Positions 35,361 through 47,400 of a DNA stretch of 64,000 nucleotides are shown here, piece after piece. Under the pieces are notes generated by a model that worked only from the letters and a program-made list of their open reading frames with translations, had not been told where the DNA came from and did not search any database. The position numbers were made by a program, and so were the translations under genes. Origin of the DNA: Clitopilus passeckerianus (Eukaryota > Basidiomycota > Agaricomycetes > Agaricales > Entolomataceae); NCBI GenBank assembly GCA_944990035.1, contig CALYLX010000067.1, positions 310,001 to 374,000 of the forward strand, in the 5' to 3' direction. Positions within the stretch are counted from its first letter, which is position 1. Each line of letters begins with the position of its first letter.

Positions 35361-37364
35361 CGTTTCAGCAGCAACGACGTTGTGCAAATCCTAATCGTTT
35401 ACTGACTGAACTCGCAAAGGAAAGGTTGTAATTTCCCCAATTGGCGACTCAAGTCGAGTCACTTGGCGTTGACTCGTCTAGGAGGGGCGGCATTTTCTCT
35501 GATAGCCGATTTTCTTCCCAAGATTCTCAAGTGTCGGAAGTACATCAAGTTGGATCTTTCTTTAGAGGAGCATCTAGGAGCCTCTTTTTGAACAGCGTGT
35601 CTCAATAAGGCCTAACCATGCGAGTGGAACTGGCACTTGACTTCAGACTCTTGAGACCTTTCCCGGAGGCTTCCACGCGCTACTCCCCAAATCGGCCTGA
35701 CAAGCATCCCGAATCTTTTGGACTGGTTCCTGTAGATATGCCTCATCTGCAGCGCTTCAATGCCTATCTTCAGTTTAGTACCTGGTTGTCAACTTGTGTC
35801 ATCTCGTAAGGGATCTCCACCTGGATTAGTCCGAGACCTCGAGTAGATTCTTACCACACAGTTGTTACTTGAGGGCAACACAGAGTTCGAAGAACCTTGA
35901 CTTCACAAGCCGTCTGAGCCATCTTGGCATCCCCTCTTCGCTTAGAGGCCTATCTAGAGGCAAGGCTCAAAGTCTCATCCTTTCGCCTGCACAACTATCC
36001 CGTTCCCAGAAAGACTTAGAACAAGACTACTAGTACTGAGTACCAAGTTCCTGCTTGATTCTCACTGGTCATCTAGGAATTCTCAATCCTTCTCAGGCTC
36101 ATCCAAGCTTGCAAAAACTGAGCTAAATCAATGACAGCTGCTCATCCCTTCCATTCTAGACTAGCTTCAGATAATGTGCCCTTTGGAAATGGTTGTGCGG
36201 CCACAGTCTGTCCCGAGGCTCGGACCGACCTTCACTGCGGGCAAGCTACAACGAATTAGCTTGTACTTCAGTTTACACAAGAGCTAGGCTGTCATATGAG
36301 TGCACTGGTGTGTTTTGAAATTAGCTTCGCCTCGTCTTGACGATACAGAAGCAACCCCGAATCCGAAGCTGGGATGGCCAAGGCGAGCTTGAAGGAGTTC
36401 GGCCCGAGGGCGTAAGTATAGGGGAAGGCGGCAGATTCCATGATCCGACATCACTTTGTTCCCTTGCATCCGATTAGCAGGCGAAGGGTTCAACCTCCCC
36501 TTAATGTTCCCTGCGCGGCCAGGCCACACTGAAAGATATGGTGGTGCAATCATAGAAATAGATGTTGCTTGACAATGTAGACATTGAGAGAGGGTTAAGG
36601 AAGCATTGCCATCGTTCATATTCCTCGGTGAATTCGGATCATTGATGCGAATGGGCATCAAGGGGTGGCCAACATTCTAACTTTCAGGCTACTATCCTAG
36701 GCCATCCTCAGTACTTATCGTATCGTTGGGTGCTGCCAGGATGTTGCTCTCTCTCGCGCTAGTCAGCTGATCTGATCCCTAGGCTGTTCTGCGATTACGA
36801 TTTCAGGCAAAGATCGTGATAGAAAGCAACTAGGTACCTGCTAAGTACCGAACTCAATACAGTCGCTGTCAGCAGACGGCCAGCAGACAACTCGCAATGT
36901 TGCAGGAAACCTTACAGAAATCGAATCAATGGACAAGCACCGCCAACAGCCAAATGTGGTCAAATGTAATGCTCATGAGGTGGAACCGTCGTTCGCTTGC
37001 TTCAAAGGGACCGGAGGCCTGAGGAGCAGCCAAAACTCGTCAATGTATGATGGCTTGGGATCAGAAACGAAATCAAGCGGCGCTTGGTGACTTGGTCACT
37101 CCACAAACTTTGCAGCCTCCACGTCTGTCTGTTTTAGTTGCTCGAAAGTGGTCTGGTTAACATTGGCCAATGACTGGTGACCTACTATGTCCATACGGTC
37201 CATTGGCTGTGGCATAATGCCTGGTAAGTGCTCTCCTCATTTCTTCGGTTCCTGACTCCCATTTATTAAAAATTCCCATGACGTTCAGAACACCTGATGG
37301 GATTTGGCAGCTGGCGTAGAATGCACTACACCACTTAAACGGCGCCACCAACACGCGTGGAACT

Positions 37365-37371
37365 TATATAT
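37365..37371 (+). promoter_or_regulatory. TATA box of P450-3
   Basis: TATATAT lies 67-73 bp before the ATG at 37438, after a GC-rich stretch. Confidence 0.5.
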
Positions 37372-37437
37372 CCAGCTTAGCGAAAATGAGAACAATCACC
37401 AGGCTCTTCAGCCTTTCCACACTCTAGTGCTTCAGAT

Positions 37438-39540
37438 ATGACCTCTGTGACTGCTTCATCCACTGCAACGGTGCTTGCTGCGAGCGCTGCTACTTTGGCC
37501 GCTTACCACTTCCTCGTAAAGAGAAAGCAGAAGCTCCCTCCGGCACCACCAAGCGATCCCATCATTGGCCACCTTCGAGTTCTCCTGGATGCACAAGGAC
37601 GAGAGGAAATGGCCTTCTATGAGCTCGGGAAGAAATACGGTGAGTCATAATGCAATCACTTGGCCTGACTAAGTGAAGCCATGCGAAATACAGGGGGCGT
37701 TGTTCACCTTGACATCATGGGGCAACGAATTGTAGTGGTGAACGATGCCGACGCTGCATACGAGCTATTGGAGAAACGAGGAGCTATATATTGCTCCCGG
37801 CCGCGAACTGTGATGAATGAAATGTAAGCACCTCTGGGATTCCTGAATCTGTATTTGACGGTTGAATATTTTACCAGTATGGGCGTCACGCAAGACCTTT
37901 CACTAATGCCGTACGGGGAAGACTTCCGGATTCATCGTCGCCTCTTCATGAGATACTTCCGCCAGGACTCTGTGAAGGCAAATCATCCTATGCAGGCCCG
38001 AGAAGCCCGTGTTCTGCTAAAGAGCATGGCGTCACAACCCGAAGATTACGAGAAACACTTATTCCAGTATGTTGTACCCACCAAATGCAGATATCTTCGG
38101 ATGTTGAGCTCTCTCTAGGTTCGCCACTGCAGTAACGATTGGACTCGCTTACGGTCATACGCTCACTGGAGAGGATGACCCGTACGTCAGGATTGCGGAT
38201 GAAGTGCAGTCATATATCTTGCCAGCCCTGGTTCCGTCGAATCCATTTGCTGCAGGCCTTGCTCTTGCCTTCCCTTTCTGTGAGATCCACATTTCCCTAG
38301 TCATGGTGCTTGCTAACCTCTTAAACCCCAGTGAAGTATTTGCCCGAATGGATCCCTGGTGCCTATCATCCTAGACGAGCCTACAACGCAAGGCCCTACG
38401 TGACGAACTACTATGAATATCCGCTCCAGGATGTGTCCCGCCAGCTTGTACGTCTGGGATCGTCCTTTTAAAACTTTCACTCATAAATGTGCACCAACAG
38501 CAACAAGGAACGGCCAAACCGTCATTCCTTGCAACGCAGCTTGATGAATTCCAGTCAGGCGAGGCGGATAAGTCGTTGACTATGACGCATATCAAAGGTG
38601 CAGCGGCCATGATCTACGAAGCCGGCACCGGAACAGTAAGAGCTATCTCATCCGTACAATAGTCTCCGCTCACCCACCGCTGTCATAGATGCATTCCACG
38701 CTTTCCATCCTTATCGCAGCAATGGTCCTGCATCCAGAATGTCTCGAGAAGATTCAAGATGAGATTGACCAAGTCATTGGACAAGACCGGCTGCCGAGTT
38801 TCGACGATCGGGACTCCCTTCCTTATCTTGAAAGATGCCTTTGGGAAGTCCACAGATGGAACCCAACGCTGCCATTGCGTACGTCCCGATGCTCTCACGT
38901 TTGCCTGAACCTTGACTGACCTTCGACATACTTCAGTCCCACATGCCAGTGTTGACGAAGACGTCTATGAAGGCGTGTACATCCCGAAAGGCGCTATTGT
39001 AATGGGTAACGTCAGGTAAGATGCAGTTGATTCTGTCCGGATGGCGGCCGTACTAATCTACCATTCAATTCTTTCAGAGGAATTTCGTGGAATGAGAAGG
39101 TTTACAAGGATCCGTTTACCTACAACCCCGACCGTTATCTCCCTGGGCCGGATGGGGCAGCCGAACCCCTCCTCCAGGCGGCGTTTGGATGGGGGAGAAG
39201 GCAAGTCATGCTGGTGGTCGTTCTTCGTTCTGGGTTACTAACCTACTTCTAGGATCTGTCCTGGTCGATGGTTTGGACAGGACAGCGTTTGGATAGCTGC
39301 TGCTTGCATGCTTGCCACCATGAACGTCCGAAGGCCAGTAGACGCAAATGGCAATGAGTACCTGCCGAAGATTGAGTTCAAATTTAGCGGTATTGCGAGG
39401 TAAGTATTTAAACAGGATGACAGTCGGGTCCCGGTTTTTGATTGCGTTTTGACAGCCACCCTCTGCCGTTTGAGTGCCGTATCGAGCCTCGGAATGCAAA
39501 AGCATTGAAACTTATCTCTGACCTGGACACAACGGCTTGA
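37438..39540 (+). CDS. Cytochrome P450 (cluster P450-3)
   Basis: Tandem paralogue of P450-2. The start [20 protein letters not shown] forms the membrane anchor, then [19 protein letters not shown]. Other marks are the C-helix [12 protein letters not shown], the I-helix [12 protein letters not shown], the K-helix WEVHRWNP, and the heme loop [14 protein letters not shown] with Cys. The gene ends LISDLDTTA at 39540. Exon borders match those of P450-2 throughout, for example the phase-2 break after EKRG...MNEI and the break inside the heme loop. All key residues are present, so both copies should be active, perhaps on successive sites of the same terpene skeleton. It marks the right edge of the recognisable cluster. 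Confidence 0.93.
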
Positions 39541-40094
39541 AAGCCGACACATGATAATCATTCTTGTACAACTTTAATCTGGGCTCTTTCGTAGTATACG
39601 GAGAGCTCTGTGGGTCTGTTATTACGTCTAATTTAGGTCATCTGGGCCTTTCGCTGTCCACAGTCCCAGTCGCTGATTGCGCAGCATTTTTTTGGCGTTT
39701 TGTCAAACATGAAATTTTCAAAGAAAGGTGATAGATGCAATAGCGTGTAATCAAAACGCAATTTCAGCGTTTGTACGAAAGGAGTGTCTCGGCCCCAATG
39801 TTGCCTCCCTCCTAGTGCTCTTGCAAGTAATATACATACTACCCAGGTCGAAGCCGACTCAGGCTGACAGACGATGAGAATAAAATGTCGTGGGTAAGCA
39901 ATGCGGCCACGTGACAGTCGCGTCGCGTCTTCTCCGGATCGGAATCTCGGAACAGGCTTGCCGCCAACTACCACTACATTAACCACAGGCTTCACGACTT
40001 CCTGTTGTCCCAACAAGCAGTCGTTCATGAAAGGCGCGAAAGGTGACTGATACTACAATACTTGGAGAACTATTTGTAACCATTTCGAGGGCAG
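39541..40094. other. Intergenic region, P450-3 to DUF6535 gene
   Basis: No supported gene. Minus-strand frames here are shadows without family resemblance. Confidence 0.4.
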
Positions 40095-42798
40095 ATGCAA
40101 AACCACGAACGGGCCAAACAATCGGAATCCGACGATGATGCGTGCGGAAAACTGTGGGACGTGTATCTCAATGAAGCTCAACGGTATGACGAAGGGCTCG
40201 TCAAAAGCTGGAAAGAAGACATGGATGTTACGCTGGTTTTCGTGAGTTGCCCTGCTTCGGGTGGTCGGAAATTTTGTTGATAGCAAGCTACAGTCCGGTC
40301 TTTATTCCGCTGTTCTGACAGCGTTCATAATCGAGAATTACAGAAACCTAAAGGAAGATCCAACAGAGGTCTCGGCAGTGCTACTTCAGAAAATACTCGC
40401 GCAGCTTGGTGATGGCGAGTCTTCCTCAGCAGACTCAATAGCCAATGGTGCATTCGTCGTCGCCCCCTCTGCTCTCGCGAGTAATGTACTGTGGTTCCTG
40501 AGCTTGACCCTGGCGCTTCTCTGTGCATTTCTGGCCACGCTTGTGCAACAATGGACTCGCCATTTTCTCCACAGAACAACGATTCTGCGGTCACCCACTG
40601 CACGAGCCCGTCTCTTCTCCTTCTTGTATTTCGGCCTCAAGGATTGCCACATGCATACAGTAGTGGATGTGATACCATCCCTCCTTCATTGCTCACTGTT
40701 CTGTTTTTTTGCCGGACTGGTGGCCTTCCTTTACGAAGTCAATGAAGTTGTTACGTGGCTCATGGCCGGCGCTTTGATCCTTATCACTCTGGTATACGCC
40801 ATTTTCACGATCCTCCCAGTCATGAAATTGAACTCCTCTTATCAAACTCCCCTCTCCCCCGTAATTTGGCGCTTATGGAGGAGCATCCGATTTACTTCCC
40901 ACTCTTCGACTCTTCAACCCCATCCAAAATCAGTCCTTCCAACCTCCCATGCAAACCATACGGCATCGAAGTGCAATCAGGTGCAATTCAAGCGAAGACT
41001 AGCAGACGCAATGGTGGCAGCCTCACACCACGACCGTCACAGCAGAGAGTCTTTGTCCATCACCTGGACTCTGCGATCCTTAAACGACGATGACGAACTT
41101 CTTCCTTTCGTCGAGTCCCTTCCGGACGTCATCTATGGTCCGAGTGGTCTACGTACCAACAACTTTCATATCATCAAGCCCCTTTTGGAGACCGCAGATC
41201 CACACATCGACATTATTTCTCGAACCATGACATTAATGTCAAATGCTGGAAATCCTTGGTTTGGCACGAAACACCGACAACGGTGTCGTAGTGCATGTCC
41301 AAGGTTATTGTGGACCATAGCACACATGTTGCTCAGCTATCCCGAACGATTTTCCCTGGACGTAACAGGACGGACTTGTTGGTTTGCCCCAGAGATTCTG
41401 GATGCTCTCCAAGACGGCATGGACCACGACACCGTGGACAAATCATACGGAATATCCGCAGCCGCACTCTGTGCTTTTACAGGGGAACATTTACGCGTCG
41501 ACTCGTCCAAGAGCTCAGTATTGGAAAAACCGGAATATCGTCGCAGCCTATCCCTTTTCTCAGACGAGTCCGATATTCTGGCTAGTTACCTGAATTACGC
41601 CTTCGACACACTCCCATACCAATTTGAGCACACATGCTCGTTACTTGGAATCGACAGGTACAGGGATGTCCCCATTTTTGTCCAGGAATTATCCAAGAAG
41701 CTTCGCCCAAACTCAGATCCTCAACCTAACAAAATGGCGGATCTGGATCGAATCTTTGCCGTTTTGTTCAAGCGATGTTACGGCTCTGATGCCGCCGACC
41801 CCGCCGTACGATACATCGCCAAACGTGTAGAATTGGATGGCTGGACAACTACCTCGCATATTTGGGCCGCCTTTGCCACGAAATTAGGGCTTGTCTATAT
41901 GTTCGTAACGAAGCATTACATTGCCACCACCCATTGGAGTTGCATGCTTCGAGAAATGCTGTTTTATCTGAGCCCTAGATGGGCGCAGATGGGACACATT
42001 CCTTTGAGCACGTTCTGGAGAGACGCACTGCTTATGCTCCAGTCTCCTGAAGCAACAGCAAACAGGTCCCCGTCCGGCTTGTCGCTCTTCTACATGATTC
42101 AGATCATGGGCCTCAAAGTGATAGCTGTTTCACCCGCTACCTCAGACTATCATTTCCCGGAACTCGTACTCGAGATACTTACCCACCACAACGAACAACA
42201 CCAAGCAACGCCAGGCGTTCCTGATGCTGCTCCTCCACCCGTCACATCGCCAAAGAACACGCCAGAGGATGTTAATCGGCTTTTGTCGCAGCGACTATTC
42301 CAAATTGTTGGCCAGGTCGCTCAAGATTTCGACCTGAAAGACTACGCTCAAGCCACGACAGCCAGAGATACCCTCGAGTACCTCTACCTCCTTGGGCTCG
42401 ACAATGTCTTATCCCTTTCCATCGCATCGGACACAGCAATCAGGCTGGCGGATCGTACGAAGGTTTTATGCGGATATTGGAGGGGACAGGACGCCTATCG
42501 GGATGGAGATGCACGGCAGGAGGTATTAATGCTGATCTGGCAGCTATGGGCTCCGTTTATTGAAAGATCTGACCCGTCAATATCACCTGCTCTGAAGACG
42601 CTTTCGGAAGCAGCGGATATCGTTGGCAAATTTGAATTCATGAAGATGGCCTCGAAGGGTAAAACAGTGTGGATAGATGACTTCGAGAAGGATTGGAGAC
42701 CACGGAACGGGAAGTTTAGACCCGTCGATTACAGTAGAATCAACCTTAAGACTCAGATAGAAAGGCTCAAAGTAGCGTTGGTCCCCAAGGCTTCGTAG
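40095..42798 (+). CDS. DUF6535 membrane protein
   Basis: Member of a large uncharacterised agaricomycete family defined by an N-terminal DUF6535 with several helices. A first exon (40095-40241) joins across a 52-bp intron (40242-40293) to one long exon, giving 883 residues. The joined core reads WKEDMDVTLVF-SGLYSAVLTAFIIENY, the family signature. Helices follow at ALASNVLWFLSLTLALLCAFL, in a second pair (SLLHCSLFCFFAGLVAFLY), and at WLMAGALILITLVYAIF. The C-terminal 600 residues are soluble-looking, helical and without a recognised domain. No cluster role is implied. Function is unknown for the whole family. Confidence 0.88.
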
Positions 42799-42874
42799 CT
42801 GCCGAATAAATATTTCATCCAATGCTTGCTATTGATACAACGGGTATACAAGTCGTTCATAATCTTAATTGCCA

Positions 42875-43803
42875 TTCCATAACTTGGGTCCTGGAACCTA
42901 TTCACCAGAACGTCAGGAAATACGACTGGAGACTAGTTTGAAACCACTTACTGTATAGGCCGTTGGTACGGGATCGTAGATGTTTAGCGTGACCTCAGGG
43001 TCTATAATGAGGTGAGTAGTATATTCGAAGTGTCGAGAACGATTCAACATACTGGTAGGTGAAACGTAGCCTGGAATGGACACCTTCGGGGTTGGGGTTC
43101 CGGCGCCTCCCCCAGTGACCTTAATTTGTGCGCAGGAAACGTACCATTCTGGGTCGTCTATGAGGTGTAGGCCGATTTGTTCAATCCTAACGAGGTACTG
43201 TAAATCACTTTGAATTAGTTCTGATGTTATCAGGAATTTCGCAAGGACAGACCTCTCCAGGAGGTGTCTCCTTCGGGATGGTACTGTATAGCTCGCTTGC
43301 GCCGTAATCCACGAAGCCGAAAGTCCCATCGCCAATGATACTCCACTCAGCAAACTAGAAATGTTGGGGTCAAATGAAGTTCGACGCTTTCCGATCAACT
43401 CTACCTTGAACCACTTGGAACCACTACCATCCCAATCAGCGACCTTCATGCCACTGGGAGGTGCGCCCAGGTATAATGCTGCAGGGCCTTGATGGAAGAT
43501 AGTATTGTTGAGGAGGACAAAGCCTATCTTATCTCCAGCAGCCACGTCGACGGTTGCAGTTGCCGGATAGGGGTTTGCATTGCAGGTGATGTTCTTCGAC
43601 ATAACGTCCTTGAGCGGGTACTCGTCAACAGGCTGCCTAACGGCTGCCGTTGAGTTAATCGACCCCGCCATAAGTGTATGGAAAATGTCTAGTAGGAGGG
43701 GTCAGAATCGCGGTTCCTTTGGATAGAATAGTCAACTTACAGTGTGCCGAAGCGCATTGTAGTTGGGCCAGTGCGGCAAATCCAAAGAGAGCAGAGAATT
43801 TCA
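42875..43803 (-). CDS. AA9 lytic polysaccharide monooxygenase
   Basis: Secreted copper enzyme that oxidatively cleaves cellulose or related glucans. The start MKFSALFGFAALAQLQCASA is a signal peptide. Splicing completes the codon after it to give HYIFHTL, so the mature protein begins with the His of the copper brace. The second brace His is in TIFHQGPAALYLG, and the axial Tyr is in EWYVSCAQIKV. The core also has GDKIGFVLLNN, WFKFAEWSIIGDG, PPGEYLVRIEQIGLH and the family end VPGPKLWNGN. Five introns all keep frame. Length is about 235 residues, with no cellulose-binding module. This gene indicates a plant-biomass-degrading lifestyle. Confidence 0.93.
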
Positions 43804-44453
43804 TGGTGCGAACGAATCTAGGAATGAAAATCGAGGAAAACCTGGCGACTGAAAGTTCAGGTTGTTTTCAGTGGCGCCTTTATAATCCTTCAAGGATAAA
43901 AGCTCTCCACAATTCGAAGACATGTTGCAGCCTCGGAGAATATGCAGCAGGGAAATCCTGCAGGTAGTGGTTACCGTAGCGCAGCGAAAGAGTCCTGGTA
44001 ACTGCTTGTACAAGGTCCGCCGATTCGACGGATACAAGTGGAGTAAAAACCGAAGTGCAAGTTATTTCTCCGAAATGCCTAGGGCTGGTATAATGTCCAT
44101 GAAATTGATCGGAGGGTATACACCTCGATTACACCAGACCTTGTAGAGCCTGTATGTGGTCACTTGATGTCATATGGCCAAGTAGCGATCAGGATGGCCT
44201 CGGCACCACCATCGTGAACGTGGACAAAGATGTCCGGCTTCCTATTCCTGTCCTCGGCATGGAGCGCCCACTGACAGTATCGGAAAATATTGGAGTCAAG
44301 TCTATATTTTCAAAGATGTGGCGAAAATCTGGGAAAGTTACCAATATAGTTGAGGGAACATCGTTCACAGGAATATAGGGGATGACGAGAAGGAAACAGG
44401 CATCAGTTAATTTCCAAGGAGAGTTAAGGGTTACGAATTGTAATAAAGTTGTC
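43804..44453. other. Promoter region of the AA9 gene and 3' flank of the SHPRH-like gene
   Basis: No reading frame is supported. It holds the upstream region of the LPMO gene on the minus strand. Confidence 0.4.
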
Positions 44454-47400
44454 CTAGGGGTCGTAAGGTAGTCTAGAAGGGCCTGCAATAGCATTCGTAA
44501 AAGCAGAAGAGCCGGCTTGAGTGGCCAAGGGCAACGCTTCGTCTTCAGTAGGGGTATCATTGGCGTTCCCAGGGAGAAGATAATCCAACTCCTCAAACAT
44601 GTGAGGGAACAATATCGCAAGCATGTCGTCAACCCTTAGGTGAACCAAATTAAAACCATATTGCGGGCATCGGGCAGAAGAACATACTTGAAGATGAAGT
44701 CGCCTTTCTTCTGGAGCTTTTTCTTCGGGGAATTATCAATCTTGACCTCTTCCTCTGCTCCAAGGGAGGTGATGTTCAGGGTTCCGGCCGAGTTCTCTTT
44801 CGTGTACAAGGATAGACCCTTTCGGGCTGCCAAGTCAAGGATGCTTCTCTCGACGGTTTCTATGTGCAAGTGACGTGTCAGCTTAGTGAAGGCATGCAGG
44901 GTACGGTTGTCTAACCTTCAGCATAATAGCAGAAAACTGTATAAGAAACCATTACGTGGTACGTTAGCTCAGGGATTGGGACATTGTATTGCCCAACTGA
45001 CCTTCCGTTGGCCGCGTTTGGCCCATGCGATCGATACGGGCAATAGCTGGTGGTCTGGTCAGCACGAGGACCATTCCAAACATCGGAACATCTACCTTGG
45101 ACTTCAAAACCGTGGTGAACGACGCTCTCCAGAAGGAACACACGCGACGCGCAGGTGATGTTAAGCCCAGCATTTTCACGTTCACTGAGGGAATGTTATC
45201 GGTCAATTGCTACCTCGAAGTTAAGATGTTAACGAACCCGTGAAGTAGGAGGACAAGGAGGTCCGGGTTGGATTTGAAGCGCTGAACAGCACTCTCACCC
45301 TTAGACTTCTGGTCGATTCGGAGGCATTGGATGCCTATCCGCGGTAGATTCAGCAACCTGAAAGGACGATACGAAACGCAGCAGCATTACCATTCTCCTT
45401 GAGAGCACGCTCTATGACTAGAGGGGGAAATCAGTCCAAGAACTATACGATGAGCTGAGATATACTTACTCAGCAGGGAATCGGCCCATGCAGAGAACAC
45501 GATACTCTTGGACCCAGGCTCCGAGAACTTGAGATAAAGCAGGTGGCGTACAAGGGTTTGGATCTTGCTGCCGTAGTCACCATACGAGTCCATCCCTTCA
45601 ATGTTCCCGAACGTGACAGGATCTATCACGGAATGAAGTGAGTTTGTAAAACAGCTGAGGTGGACTACGAAGACGTACCAATATAATTGTATGATATTTG
45701 TCGCCTCGATTTTGGGACAGGTTCTGTGGCCTTGACTCGACCGGCTTGAGCTTCAAGCTGTGCTTCAGCCGCAGCGGCAGACATCTTGACTCTTTGGAGG
45801 GTATCTGGCTCAATGGGGACCCTGGATGCGGGTCATTCATTTACTGAAACCCATAGATGACTGTGACACAAACCTGCACACAGGGCACGTCCTTCCCTCC
45901 CTTCTCTGAATCCAAGCTTTCATGCATGCCTATAAGCATCAGATAAGAGGTATGTTTTGTCGATTACAACGACGGCAATTACTTCACAGAATACATGGGC
46001 GCTGGGTAAGGAATTAGCAACAGAACTCTGGTTTTAGGGTTCGCCCACTCACCAATGTGTGATAAAACCACGAATGAACTCGCAGCGACAGAGGATACAT
46101 GTTCCCTCTTCCTCTTCTTCGTCCTTGTCTGCTTGTCGGTCGACTGCAAGATTTTCCAAGTAGCGTTGACGGGCGCGTTCAGTCTTGATGCCCGTGATGA
46201 GGTCCTCCTTTTCACCTCCGGCTTCAGTTAGGGCATCCAGGAGATCACCTTCCCAGGTGATTTCCGCGACGGAGTCAGATATTTCCTGAAGTTGTCTGAA
46301 GTACAGGATTCGCTGGTTAAATGCCTTCCGTAGAAGAGTAAGGTCAGCGTCCAGCTTGTCCATCGACGAATCTGGTGGATAGATAGTCAGGTGCTGCCAA
46401 TCAGAAGGAAAACCGGGGCTGACTTTGGTCTGAAATAAAGCGGCGTAGCTCCGCGGCATAATCCTTCAGCAGCAATTTCTCTGGATCTTTATCCTTCCCA
46501 ATCTGAGCTTGGGCAGCATTCAAGTCGACGAGGACCTGAGAGTATGGTCAGCCATTGAAGGGTAGGCGCGCCATATAAGGTTGACATACACTTTTAACCG
46601 CCCGACTTTCGACCAGTTTCAAGATGTTCTTCCTCTTCGTCGACAGCTCCACAACCAGGACTTCGTGTTCCGGCCGCAGCTCTACTTCCTCTAAAGCTGT
46701 TCCCAGTGCATTCATGGCGGCGCGGGTCTGGCGATCATGCCTCTCTCGAACGTTGTGAGCAGCAAGAAGGGTTCTTTCAGCTGTGAGTGTGGTGCGACGG
46801 TCCGAAAGCAATGCTGCATATGCTTGCAGATAGGTTTCCGCTTCGCCTTGATTATCCAGGGTTCGCTGGTACTCTTCTCCATCGGCTTGGTCACCCTCTG
46901 CGGTGATTCCTTGTGTCAGCAAGCCAATTATTTGCGTCCTCCAGTCCCAGATCAACGAAGATTGCTGGTTAAGTACGTCGTCGATGATGAAGTTTCCTTC
47001 CGCCAGCTAAACTTTGTGTTAGTGGGACGTTGCACAACGATTTAGCCGGCTCACCAGCTCAATGGAGGCTTCAGTTCGCTTATGAAGGTTAGCTTGCTTC
47101 TGGGAATCGTATTGTTCTTGTAATTCAAGTAAAGGGGTGTCGTCCAGGAACGGTGTCTTGATGAGGAGCGTTTTCTTCGTGAGCTGCTTGGAGGCGCTAT
47201 CATGTTCTAGCAACCCCATAGCCGCAATGGCATCGCTTTGTGTACCTGGGATTCCAGCTGTCAGCCACAGTAAACCTCCCCATGAGCCTGCTTACCGGAC
47301 AGCAAGCCTCGCCGAATCTGATCAGCTGCACCATAGGCCATATTTTCATCTTCCGCATGGGCATCCCCAAGAGAATGATACATGTCGCCTTGAAGGAACT

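Larger units (their letters stand above)
34931..37437. other. Gene-poor 2.5 kb between the two P450 paralogues
   Basis: Only one minus-strand open frame (35034-35360) has protein-like composition, and it is listed separately. The rest shows no supported exon. TATATAT at 37365-37371 lies about 70 bp before the next P450 start. Confidence 0.4.
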
